Made by a program: the position numbers and the translations under genes | Part shown: positions 25,726 through 33,720 of the stretch, in pieces | How positions within the stretch are numbered: the first letter of the stretch is position 1 | Layout: every line of letters begins with the position of its first letter | The notes under the pieces: model-generated | Databases searched by the model: none | Seen by the model: the letters and a program-made list of their open reading frames with translations, nothing else | Told to the model about the DNA's origin: nothing | Source of the DNA: a bacterium | GTDB lineage: Bacteria; Cyanobacteriota; Vampirovibrionia; Gastranaerophilales; Gastranaerophilaceae | Length of the DNA: 41,369 nucleotides | Reading direction: 5' to 3' | Assembly: GCA_017633675.1 (NCBI GenBank) | Contig: JAGBOW010000055.1 | Location: forward strand, 1-41,369

Positions 25726-27258
25726 TTATTTTTGTAATTTTGTGTTTTGGTGTAAGTTTATATAACTAATACTGTTATAGTTCTTTGTTGCATTAATTGT
25801 TAAATTGTTAAATCCTAAATCTTTAGAAGTTTTTGTACTTGTAAAAGTATTATTATTGTTTTTATAGTTTTTAATAATAAGCCTACCGTCATAATTTTCA
25901 AAATCTGCATCTGGTTTAATAATGACATTTTGACCATAGTTATTGATATTCGTATCACCACTATAATTTACTATTTTACCATCTAAAACTAAATTTCCTT
26001 TATAATTTGTGATATTAATATTGCCTTTTCCAATTTCAAGCTCAGATAAATCGGCAGATTCATCTGAATTGATTACATGACCACCAATTGTCATTCCTGA
26101 ACCTTTATTTGTAATGGTTATATTGCTTATATATGGATTATTTATTTCATTTCCCGATAACAAATATCCTGATAATGTCAACTTTCCTGAACCATTGTTT
26201 GTAATCACAATATTTTTATATGAGCTAACATACGTTTTTTCCCCTAAAGTTAAATTTTTACCTGAATTTGTAATATTAACACCCGTATATCTGCCTTGAA
26301 TATACGCATTATCATCTGCTTTTAAATCTCCGCTTGTGTTTAACAATTTGGCTTCTTTGATAGAATCAATTGTACCGGTTACTGTTAAACCTTTGTTTCC
26401 ATTATTAGTTAAATATAAACTGCCGTCACCATTATCTACAACCCCTGAAATATTCATACCTTTTGTAGATTTTATATAAACTTGAGAACCATTATTTCCA
26501 AATTTATCAATAAATTCTTCGTCATCACCTTGTACTCTCGGCATCAAACCATCTGAATTAACTAATGAACGGAATAGTTGTTCTGCCTGTTGATTTGAAC
26601 TTATAACTACATCATAATCATCATTATAACGCCAATGAGAAGGATCTTTTGTTGTAACGCCATTAATGATAGTTCCGCTAACATCAACATTTTTCCCTGA
26701 CATATCGATACCTTTTCTTGCAAGTATCTTACCTTGAATATTAATATCAGCAGCTCCGGCATTACCTTTTGAATTATGTACTAAATCGGGAACTTGACTA
26801 TTTATACCTTGCAAATCTTCTTTTGAATATTCATCTAATAATCTGTTATATGTTGCTATAGTTGGAGTTGCTACTGATAAACTGCCAACATTTAAAACTC
26901 CGGAAGCACCTACAGTAAAACCATTCGGAGTAATAAAGATTGCATTTCCGTTATAATATTCACCATTTCTAACCGTATTCAATATTCCATTGATATCTAC
27001 TTTATTATTTACAAGGTTTACAAAAGATTCTAATTTATCATTTTGTCCATTAGTTGTTTTATTAAAAATTAAGTTAGCAACATCCCCTTCAGACAAATTA
27101 AAATTTTCATATTGCCTAAAACCTACATCACCACTCATCATTTCGGGAGTAATATTGTAGACTCCGTTGTTACCTGTTACACCTGAAATATCAGTTGCTT
27201 GTACAGGTATAATTGACAAAAATAATGCAATTGCAATTACTAACTCTGTTTTTTTCAT
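25726..27258 (-). CDS. short TPS-type filamentous adhesin (LktA/FHA-like)
   Basis: This 510-aa secreted protein starts with a signal peptide (LVIAIALFLSIIPVQA, cleavage near residue 22). It then has a TPS-like domain: GVYNITPEMMSGDVGFRQYENFNLSEGDVANLIF, then FVNLVNNKVDINGIL and NAIFITPNGFTVGASGVLNVGSLSVATP, the hallmark of hemagglutinin activity domains. The rest is Asn/Gly-rich beta-helix repeats (NITNSGKNLTLG, ITITNKGSGMTIGG). Two-partner exoproteins of this type are normally far longer, and no outer-membrane TpsB partner is nearby, so it may be truncated or use a distant partner. It is flanked by a nadE 3'-end duplication. Confidence 0.8.
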   Translation of the reverse strand: MKKTELVIAIALFLSIIPVQATDISGVTGNNGVYNITPEMMSGDVGFRQYENFNLSEGDVANLIFNKTTNGQNDKLESFVNLVNNKVDINGILNTVRNGEYYNGNAIFITPNGFTVGASGVLNVGSLSVATPTIATYNRLLDEYSKEDLQGINSQVPDLVHNSKGNAGAADINIQGKILARKGIDMSGKNVDVSGTIINGVTTKDPSHWRYNDDYDVVISSNQQAEQLFRSLVNSDGLMPRVQGDDEEFIDKFGNNGSQVYIKSTKGMNISGVVDNGDGSLYLTNNGNKGLTVTGTIDSIKEAKLLNTSGDLKADDNAYIQGRYTGVNITNSGKNLTLGEKTYVSSYKNIVITNNGSGKLTLSGYLLSGNEINNPYISNITITNKGSGMTIGGHVINSDESADLSELEIGKGNINITNYKGNLVLDGKIVNYSGDTNINNYGQNVIIKPDADFENYDGRLIIKNYKNNNNTFTSTKTSKDLGFNNLTINATKNYNSISYINLHQNTKLQK

Positions 27259-27395
27259 ATTTCATTCTCCTTTTGAAACTTTTTTATATAGTACGTTACG
27301 AGATAAAAGTTCTAAATTTTCATTTTTGCTTTTTGTGTACTAAAGTTTTACAAAACTTCATACTATCTGTAAGGTAGACATTCATAATAAAAGAT

Positions 27396-29000
27396 TTAAT
27401 AAAACCTCTGAACAACAGGCAAATTTGTTCCGCCGACAAATGCGCGCTCAGTCAGGCGAACACCCAAGCAGCCCTGATGACGCTTGAACTGCATTCCGTA
27501 GATTTTTCTCACAACCTCATCTACAGTTTTTTTATCATATTTTTCATAAATTTCTTCTGCCGGAATATTTTTCTCAAGATACATCTCTATTATATCGTCC
27601 AAAATTTCGTATTCAGGAAGTCTGTCCTGATCTTTCTGATTGGGATGAAGTTCCGCAGACGGAGCTTTGTCAATAATAGTCTGAGGAATAACCTCACCGT
27701 CTTTGTTCAGATAGTTTGAAACCTTATAAACATTGGTTTTTGTCAAATCGCAAATAATATTGTATCCGCCTGCCAGATCGCCATAAAGTGTTCCAAAACC
27801 CATTGCACTTTCGGATTTATTACCTGTTGATAAAAGGAGTATATTTTCTCTGTTTGAATAAAACATCAAAATAAGCCCTCTAAGACGTGCCTGCAAATTT
27901 TCTTCCGCAAGGTCATGCAACCTTTCACGTTCGCTCATAAAATTTTCAAATAATGGTGTAATCGGCTCTGTTACAGTTTTTATACCTAAATTTTCGGCAA
28001 GTTTAACACTGTCATCAATACTACCCTTAGATGAAAACATACTCGGCATCATTATTCCCAAGACATTTTCACTTCCCAAAGCGCGAACTGCAAGGACTGC
28101 CGTCAATGCACTGTCTATTCCACCCGAAAGTCCAAGTACAACTTTTTTAAATCCCATATTTTCGCAATATTCCTTCAATGCAAACGTTGTAACATCAATA
28201 ATTTGTTTTTCAATATCATCTTCCTCAAATTCTATTGAGCGGGAAAAATCAACGGTATCAATATCTTCCTTACAAATCGGCATCTGAAGAACGATTTCAT
28301 TATTAGAGTTTTTTGCAAAACTTCCGCCCATAAAGACGTTTTCATCAGAAAGCCCTATTGAATTTACATAAACGAAATCGGTGCGGGTTTCTATATTGTC
28401 AACAAAATCTTTATAAGTATTCATTGCGTAATATCTGTTCTTTGCCAATACATACAAATCGCAGTCAATATCTTCAATAAAAGTATCGGATACGAAAACT
28501 TTTTTACCTTCAATTTCAAAGAAACCGTCCTGTGAAACCTCAACATTTCCGTTTCTGATTAAAATATCACCTATTAAAATATTTTGAGCTAAATTTTTAT
28601 CAGCTATTTTTTGATAAAATTCGATTTGTGCTTTTCTCACGTTTTCATCTAAAATCAAATCTTTTCCGCCGATTTCTTCGATATCTGCTTGAGGGAAGAT
28701 GATTAAGGAGGTATGGAGGTATGGAGGTATGGAAGTATAGCTATTATTAGAGGAACGGAGGTCAAGAGGGCAAGAGGGCATGCTATTATCAAATTGCTGT
28801 TTCTGTTGAATTTTATCAACATCCATATCTTCAGCCATCCATTTATACGATATTAGCCTGTCTTCCTGCTCTCCTGACCTCTGTTCTTCCTCATTCTTAG
28901 CTTCATAGCTGCCTAGCTGCCTAGCTGCATTAATTATATTTTCAAAATTTAACCCAAAATCGCCTGTTTTATATTTTACCTGTGCAAGTGTAATTTTCAT
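27396..29000 (-). CDS. nadE: NAD synthetase with degenerate glutaminase domain
   Basis: NadE makes NAD from deamido-NAD and ATP using ammonia. The C-terminal half of this 534-aa protein is intact: VVLGLSGGIDSALTAVLAVR (PP-loop), STGNKSESAMGFGTLYGDLAGG and PSAELHPNQKDQDRLPEYE. The N-terminal nitrilase-type glutaminase starts normally (MKITLAQVKYKTGDFGLNFE), but the catalytic Glu site reads FPQ rather than FPE. The segment holding the Lys is missing, and the Cys site (usually ICED) reads FVSDTF. It probably depends on free ammonia. About 75 residues between positions 25 and 98 come from repeats inserted in the gene. It lies 58 bases downstream of ftsQ. Confidence 0.88.
   Translation of the reverse strand: MKITLAQVKYKTGDFGLNFENIINAARQLGSYEAKNEEEQRSGEQEDRLISYKWMAEDMDVDKIQQKQQFDNSMPSCPLDLRSSNNSYTSIPPYLHTSLIIFPQADIEEIGGKDLILDENVRKAQIEFYQKIADKNLAQNILIGDILIRNGNVEVSQDGFFEIEGKKVFVSDTFIEDIDCDLYVLAKNRYYAMNTYKDFVDNIETRTDFVYVNSIGLSDENVFMGGSFAKNSNNEIVLQMPICKEDIDTVDFSRSIEFEEDDIEKQIIDVTTFALKEYCENMGFKKVVLGLSGGIDSALTAVLAVRALGSENVLGIMMPSMFSSKGSIDDSVKLAENLGIKTVTEPITPLFENFMSERERLHDLAEENLQARLRGLILMFYSNRENILLLSTGNKSESAMGFGTLYGDLAGGYNIICDLTKTNVYKVSNYLNKDGEVIPQTIIDKAPSAELHPNQKDQDRLPEYEILDDIIEMYLEKNIPAEEIYEKYDKKTVDEVVRKIYGMQFKRHQGCLGVRLTERAFVGGTNLPVVQRFY
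28707..28930. repeat. four octamer-quartet blocks inserted in nadE
   Basis: The blocks on the plus strand are GGAGGTAT three times plus GGAAGTAT (28707-28738), AGGAACGG, AGGTCAAG, AGGGCAAG, AGGGCATG (28751-28782), GTCTTCCT, GCTCTCCT, GACCTCTG, TTCTTCCT (28860-28891), and AGCTTCAT, AGCTGCCT, AGCTGCCT, AGCTGCAT (28899-28930). The first pair of blocks is inverted relative to the second. The loop between them carries TACGATATTAGCC, which recurs next to heptamer arms at 35279 and 40609. The whole tract is translated as part of nadE. Confidence 0.85.
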
Positions 29001-29020
29001 TTTAACCTCTATGTTTCGGA

Positions 29021-29052
29021 CTTATCGCCCTATTTCCTTATAGTCTTATCGG
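29021..29052. repeat. octamer quartet between ftsQ and nadE
   Basis: Four octamers CTTATCGC, CCTATTTC, CTTATAGT, CTTATCGG, placed 6 bases behind the ftsQ stop and 20 bases before nadE. Same family as 11339, 14047, 17293 and 41260. Confidence 0.8.
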
Positions 29053-29058
29053 CCCTAT

Positions 29059-29970
29059 TCATTCAAATTTCAAATAATTAACCTTTTCCCAGCTTAAATC
29101 CAAATATTTTATTTTTGTTTTTACTTCTTTAACTTCAGGGAGTATTGACGGAATTCTTTCCAGTCTTTTGAAAATATTCTCATCAATTTTACCTGCTCTT
29201 ATGTTTACGGTTTTAATTTTTACGTAAATATCCTGCGGGTTTCGCATATCAATATATTCAACATCTTCTTTTGAATATGCTTCAACATACCTGACTATCT
29301 TTTGAATTTCTTTGATTTTTTTTAAATCCCATTTGCGGTAATCATCACCCTTATTACCGTACGTCAGAACAAGAATGGTTTTATAATCAGGTTTCAGCGG
29401 TAAAAACTCTCTTCCGATAAGTTTTCCGTCAGTCGTGAAAAACGCAACCGGATTAGCTTTAATATCAGGGGCAATAGTTATTACAGGTGTTCTTTCCCTC
29501 AAAATTATCTGCATTCTTGCCGGAAAAGCATAACGTCTTATATAAACATCTTCAACGGGAGCAAGTTTTAGAATTTCTTTTTTTATGGAATTTGTCCTTG
29601 CCATAAAAATCGGAACATTAGGAACATTACTTTCCTTTAATATTAATAGTATCTTTTTAGAAGGAACAATATTGTTATTAATAATTTCAACGGTATTTCC
29701 GTCAGTTTTATTGAAGGCATTCGGTTTTAAATACCATCCGTCTGCTTTTATCAGATAATATAAACCAATAATTATAACAATACAAATAACAAACCTGAAA
29801 AAAGCTCTCAATCGTTCCTGTTTTAAACGGCCTTTTCTTATTTTGCGTTCACGCCTTTTCTTTTTAACAAAAAATTTTCCGTCCGGTACAGGCTCTTCTT
29901 CAACAACAATATCGTCCTCTTCCGAGATTTCTATATTTTGTTCATTTTGTCCATTTAATTCTTCGTCCAT
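29059..29970 (-). CDS. ftsQ: FtsQ-like cell division protein
   Basis: This 303-aa protein has an acidic then strongly basic cytoplasmic part (KKKRRERKIRKGRLKQERLR near 37-56) and one membrane helix (FFRFVICIVIIIGLYYLIKA near 57-76). A periplasmic POTRA-type domain follows (VPIFMARTNSIKKEILKLAPVEDVYIRRYAFPARMQIILRE, shown by key parts), then the FtsQ beta domain with RTPVITIAPD. FtsQ links FtsB/FtsL to the divisome. Position behind murC-murB-ddl is the classic division/cell-wall order. Its start overlaps the ddl stop by one base. Confidence 0.87.
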   Translation of the reverse strand: MDEELNGQNEQNIEISEEDDIVVEEEPVPDGKFFVKKKRRERKIRKGRLKQERLRAFFRFVICIVIIIGLYYLIKADGWYLKPNAFNKTDGNTVEIINNNIVPSKKILLILKESNVPNVPIFMARTNSIKKEILKLAPVEDVYIRRYAFPARMQIILRERTPVITIAPDIKANPVAFFTTDGKLIGREFLPLKPDYKTILVLTYGNKGDDYRKWDLKKIKEIQKIVRYVEAYSKEDVEYIDMRNPQDIYVKIKTVNIRAGKIDENIFKRLERIPSILPEVKEVKTKIKYLDLSWEKVNYLKFE

Positions 29971-30920
29971 TATTTATTCAATCCTGCGCTGTTTAAAATT
30001 AACTGTACAAGGTTATCATAATCTATACCCATAGCTTTTGCTTGTGCCGGAAGATCACTTGTTTCGGTCATTCCGGGACTTGTATTGATTTCTAACAAAT
30101 ACGGAATATCATTCATAATCATAAAATCAATTCTGGAAACACTTCTGCAACCTGCTGTTTCAAAAGCTTTCACCGCAACTTCTTTTACATGTCGGGTTAT
30201 GTCCTCTGACAAGTTTGCAGGACAAATAAAATCGGACATTCCTTTTGTATATTTTGCCTGAAAATCATACCACTCGGTTTTTGGTCTGATTTCCAAAATC
30301 TCGGTTGCAAAAGGTTTTTCATTTTCTTCTAAAACGCCGACAGTTACAAAGAAACCGTCAATAAATTCTTCAATTAAAACATCATCATTATATTTTGTCG
30401 CAGCTTCATAAGCCGACTTCAAATCTTCTTTTTTATTAACTTTTGTCATTCCGAAACTTGAACCCTCACATACGGGTTTTACAAAAAGCGGATATTTTAA
30501 ATCTTTTGTTTTCTCAAACAAATCATCATTCTTTCTTACAAAAGCGGATTTTGCCATCGGAATATCCGAATTAGTGGAAAGTATTCGCTTTGTGTACTCT
30601 TTATTCATACAAATTGCACTTGCCATAACACCGCAGCCGGTATAAGGAATTTTTAAAATTTCTAAAATACCCTGAATACAACCATCTTCGCCATATTTTC
30701 CATGAAGAGCATTGAATGCATAGTCATAATTTCCGGATTTTAAATTATTAGCAATATTAGTATCAACAAAAACCAGTTCGGTATTTTTAAAACCCAGTCT
30801 GTGTAACGCATCAAAACAACCTTTTCCGGAACGCATTGAAACTTCCGCCTCAGATGACATACCGCCTGCAAGTACAGCTATTTTTGCATTTTTATCTATC
30901 TTATTTTCAATTGTTCGCAT
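29970..30920 (-). CDS. ddl: D-alanine--D-alanine ligase
   Basis: This 316-aa ATP-grasp enzyme makes D-Ala-D-Ala for the peptidoglycan precursor. It shows VLAGGMSSEAEVSMRSG at the N terminus (substrate Glu), LHGKYGEDGCIQGILEI near 70, PYTGCGVMASAICMNKEYTK near 91 and FVKPVCEGSSFGMTKV near 145 (ATP loop). The metal ligands are in SRIDFMIMNDIPYLLEINTSPGMT near 258. It overlaps murB by 25 bases and ftsQ by 1, so all are translated from one message. Confidence 0.97.
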   Translation of the reverse strand: MRTIENKIDKNAKIAVLAGGMSSEAEVSMRSGKGCFDALHRLGFKNTELVFVDTNIANNLKSGNYDYAFNALHGKYGEDGCIQGILEILKIPYTGCGVMASAICMNKEYTKRILSTNSDIPMAKSAFVRKNDDLFEKTKDLKYPLFVKPVCEGSSFGMTKVNKKEDLKSAYEAATKYNDDVLIEEFIDGFFVTVGVLEENEKPFATEILEIRPKTEWYDFQAKYTKGMSDFICPANLSEDITRHVKEVAVKAFETAGCRSVSRIDFMIMNDIPYLLEINTSPGMTETSDLPAQAKAMGIDYDNLVQLILNSAGLNK

Positions 30921-31795
30921 AATTTAACCTCATCTTCATTATCACCTAAAAATTTTATTTCAGGAACAAGTTCTATACCAAATTTTTCTTTTACTCTTTG
31001 TTTCATTTCTAACATTAATTTTAAAACATCTGTAGAAGTTGCACCACCTGTATTTATTATAAAATTTGCATGATTTTCCCAAACTTTAGCCCCGCCTATT
31101 TGAAGTTCTTTCACTCCGCATTCATCTAAAAGCTTTCCCGCAGAATTATTTTCAGGATTTTTGAAAACACTTCCGCAATTAGGAAGAGCTAAAGACGGCT
31201 GATGCATTTTTCTGAACTCAAGATTTTCAACCATTTTCCGTTTAATTTCATCAGGATTTTTTTGTGTTAGTTCAAATTCTGCTTCCAAAACTATGTATCT
31301 TTTATCCTGACAAATCGAATGTCTGTATGAAAAATCCATCTTATCTTTTGTCAAAGTTATTATTGAGTTCCCGTCAAAAACTTTTGCTGATAAAAAAGTA
31401 TCTGAAATTTGTTGTCCGTTAGCACCTGCGTTCATATAAACTTCACCACCGACAGAACCCGGAAAACCTATCATAAATTCCAAACCTGACAAACCATATT
31501 CCGCAACAGTTTGGGCAAGTTTCGGACCTTTTACACCAGCACCGGCAATGACTTTTGCACCATCAAGTTTTATTTCATCAAGTTTTGATGTCGAAAAAAC
31601 TTCGCCCGAATAACCGTAAGATGAAACTAATGTGTTGGACAGATTGCCAATCACAACGGATTTTGACGGTAAATCCTTTATATCATCAAGACTTTCGGGA
31701 AAATATATTTTTGATATTTTTCCTCCTATTTTAAAAGAAGTATGATTTTTTATGTCAAAATCGTCCTCAGTGAGCAACTTGGCAAACCTCATCAT
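30896..31795 (-). CDS. murB: UDP-N-acetylenolpyruvoylglucosamine reductase
   Basis: MurB is the flavoenzyme that reduces UDP-GlcNAc-enolpyruvate to UDP-MurNAc. The 299-aa product has NHTSFKIGG near residue 17 (FAD domain), GLEFMIGFPGSVGGEVYMNAG near 105 and FSYRHSI with the substrate Arg. PNCGSVFKNP near 203 holds the catalytic Ser, and VPEIKFLG near the end holds the Glu. Its compact length fits the type II class. It overlaps murC by 29 bases and ddl by 25. A second ATG one codon in is an alternative start. Confidence 0.97.
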   Translation of the reverse strand: MMRFAKLLTEDDFDIKNHTSFKIGGKISKIYFPESLDDIKDLPSKSVVIGNLSNTLVSSYGYSGEVFSTSKLDEIKLDGAKVIAGAGVKGPKLAQTVAEYGLSGLEFMIGFPGSVGGEVYMNAGANGQQISDTFLSAKVFDGNSIITLTKDKMDFSYRHSICQDKRYIVLEAEFELTQKNPDEIKRKMVENLEFRKMHQPSLALPNCGSVFKNPENNSAGKLLDECGVKELQIGGAKVWENHANFIINTGGATSTDVLKLMLEMKQRVKEKFGIELVPEIKFLGDNEDEVKLCEQLKIR

Positions 31796-33143
31796 TTAAA
31801 TTTAAAAGTTCTCTGCTTAAATTAGTAATAGTGCCTGCTCCCAAACCTATCACAACATCATTTTCTTTGAGTGTCGGATAAAGTTTTTTCGCAACTTCCT
31901 CAATTGAACCTGACAGATATTCACAAGGAATATTAACCGTATTCTGCAAATCTCTTACAAAATTTTCGGAATTTACACCATCTATTGAATCTTCAGATGC
32001 CGCATACACATCTGTTACTATAACTTTATCAACACCAGAAAAACTTGTCAAAAACTCATTCCAAAGATTTTTCAATCTTGTATATCTGTGAGGCTGAAAA
32101 ACTGCTATAACGTGCTTTCCTGTCATACCTTCGGCAGAGGACAAAGTCGCTTTGATTTCTGTCGGATGATGAGCATAATCATCAAAAACCGTTATTCCGT
32201 CAAATTCAGCTACTTTTTGAAATCTTCTGCCCATGCCTGAAAACGTTGCAAAATGAGGTTTTACAAGTTTTATATCCACACCTGCCTGATGCAGACTTGC
32301 GACAACCGACAGGGCATTATACACATTATGTTTACCTCTCAAAATTATTGTTAAATCAGTTAAAAACGTGTTTTTATAATAAATTTCAAAACTTGTACAA
32401 TCTGACATCAATCTTATATTTTTAGCAACATAATCCGCACCTTCTCCAAGCCCGAAAGTAATTGTTTTGTGGCTATGAAGATCTTTTGTAGCTTTGTTAT
32501 CGTTGTTTACCAAAACAATGGAATCTTCAGGAATTTTTGAAATAAAAGTTTCAAAAGTTTCCAAAATAGATTTTAACCCGTCTTTATAAAAATCCAGATG
32601 ATCTGCTTCCAAATTATTGACTACACAAATATTCGGAGCATATTTAACAATAGTTCCGTCACTTTCATCCAATTCCGCAACAAAAAATTTTCCGTCCTGA
32701 GAATGTGCATTACAACCGATTTCAGGAATAATTCCACCTACAACATAAGAAGGTAAAAGTCCTGCTTTTTCAAGAACATAAGAACAAAGCCCCGAAGTTG
32801 TTGTTTTGCCATGTGTTCCCGAAAAACCAAGGAAAAATTTTCCCCACTTTGAAATTTCCGCCAAAATATCCGAACGGTGATAAACTTTCAATCCCAATTC
32901 TTTTGCTCTTATCATTTCGGGGTTAGTTTCCCTGATAGCCGTACTTGCAACAATAACCGCATCTTTCGGAACATTTTCCGCTTTTTGCCCTATATAAACA
33001 GTGGCACCGAGTTTTCTTAATTTATCAATATATTTGCTGTCAACAATATCAGAACCTGAAACTTCACAGCCGTTTTCAAGTAAATATTTTGCCAGTCCGC
33101 TCATTCCTACACCGCCAATGGCGATAAAATAATATTTTTTCAT
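31767..33143 (-). CDS. murC: UDP-N-acetylmuramate--L-alanine ligase
   Basis: MurC adds L-Ala to UDP-MurNAc, the first amino-acid step of the peptidoglycan stem. The 458-aa product has the N-terminal Rossmann motif IAIGGVGMSGLAKYLL, the ATP loop GFSGTHGKTTTSGL near residue 108, VAELDESDGTIV near 175 and NNLEADHLDFY near 194. It also has FDDYAHHPTEIKATLSSA near 320 and FQPHRYTR near 348. It heads the murC-murB-ddl-ftsQ set, with an AGGGAT ribosome binding site. The order fits cell-wall/division clusters. Confidence 0.98.
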   Translation of the reverse strand: MKKYYFIAIGGVGMSGLAKYLLENGCEVSGSDIVDSKYIDKLRKLGATVYIGQKAENVPKDAVIVASTAIRETNPEMIRAKELGLKVYHRSDILAEISKWGKFFLGFSGTHGKTTTSGLCSYVLEKAGLLPSYVVGGIIPEIGCNAHSQDGKFFVAELDESDGTIVKYAPNICVVNNLEADHLDFYKDGLKSILETFETFISKIPEDSIVLVNNDNKATKDLHSHKTITFGLGEGADYVAKNIRLMSDCTSFEIYYKNTFLTDLTIILRGKHNVYNALSVVASLHQAGVDIKLVKPHFATFSGMGRRFQKVAEFDGITVFDDYAHHPTEIKATLSSAEGMTGKHVIAVFQPHRYTRLKNLWNEFLTSFSGVDKVIVTDVYAASEDSIDGVNSENFVRDLQNTVNIPCEYLSGSIEEVAKKLYPTLKENDVVIGLGAGTITNLSRELLNLNDEVCQVAH

Positions 33144-33288
33144 CTCTATCCCTTATCTTACTTAATTATATTACATAAATCCGATTAATTATTAATGTAA
33201 CAAAAGATTACAATTTTTTCATTTTCTGTAAAATTTTTATAATCACGATACTTTACATAAATGTAGGAAAAATACGGGAATTATTAAT

Positions 33289-33696
33289 ATGTTGATGACA
33301 GAAAAAGAAATTACAAGAATTGTTAACGACAATAACAGTTTGTACAAAATTGAAAAAGTATATAATCAGGATTCACTCTCTGTTGCTAAAGTCTTAAACG
33401 AAAAAGGGAAAATATGCAAAGCCGTTTTTTATGATGAAAAAGCACGGGTATCAAATATGAGTGTTTACAATGCTGATACAGGAAAAGAAATAAAAAATAT
33501 TACTTATAAATCTGACGGCAAAACCGTTTCTTCGGTTAGGATTTATAATGAAAAAAATAATAAAATAGAAAGAGTCGCTTTCTATAAAGCGGACGGCAAA
33601 CATATTTCCTCAATGGTTTTATATGATGAAACCGGTCGTGAATCACAATGCATTATGTTTTGTGATGACGGAGAAATTATAAAATTCAGTTTATAA
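33289..33696 (+). CDS. DUF2963-like repeat protein, unknown function
   Basis: This 135-aa cytoplasmic protein consists of short repeats of about 18-22 residues, each with a YN/YK start and a G-K turn: YNADTGKEIKNITYKSDGK, then RIYNEKNNKIERVAFYKADG and MVLYDETGRESQCIMF. This resembles the tandem Y-x-x-x-G-x motifs of DUF2963 and MORN-like proteins. Function unknown. It is a lone gene divergent from murC and convergent with gltX, with a terminator right after its stop. Confidence 0.65.
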   Translation: MLMTEKEITRIVNDNNSLYKIEKVYNQDSLSVAKVLNEKGKICKAVFYDEKARVSNMSVYNADTGKEIKNITYKSDGKTVSSVRIYNEKNNKIERVAFYKADGKHISSMVLYDETGRESQCIMFCDDGEIIKFSL

Positions 33697-33700
33697 AAAA

Positions 33701-33720
33701 GAGAGCCGAAGCTCTCCTTT
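33701..33720. terminator. bidirectional terminator
   Basis: GAGAGC-CGAA-GCTCTC forms a 6-bp stem with a tetraloop, an A run before it and CTTTT after. It lies between the repeat protein gene and the convergent gltX stop and can serve both. Confidence 0.8.

Noticed and set aside
25726..27258. Integrative element with its own integrase between the nadE end duplications
   Set aside because: The only gene in the interval is the adhesin; no recombinase motif was seen.
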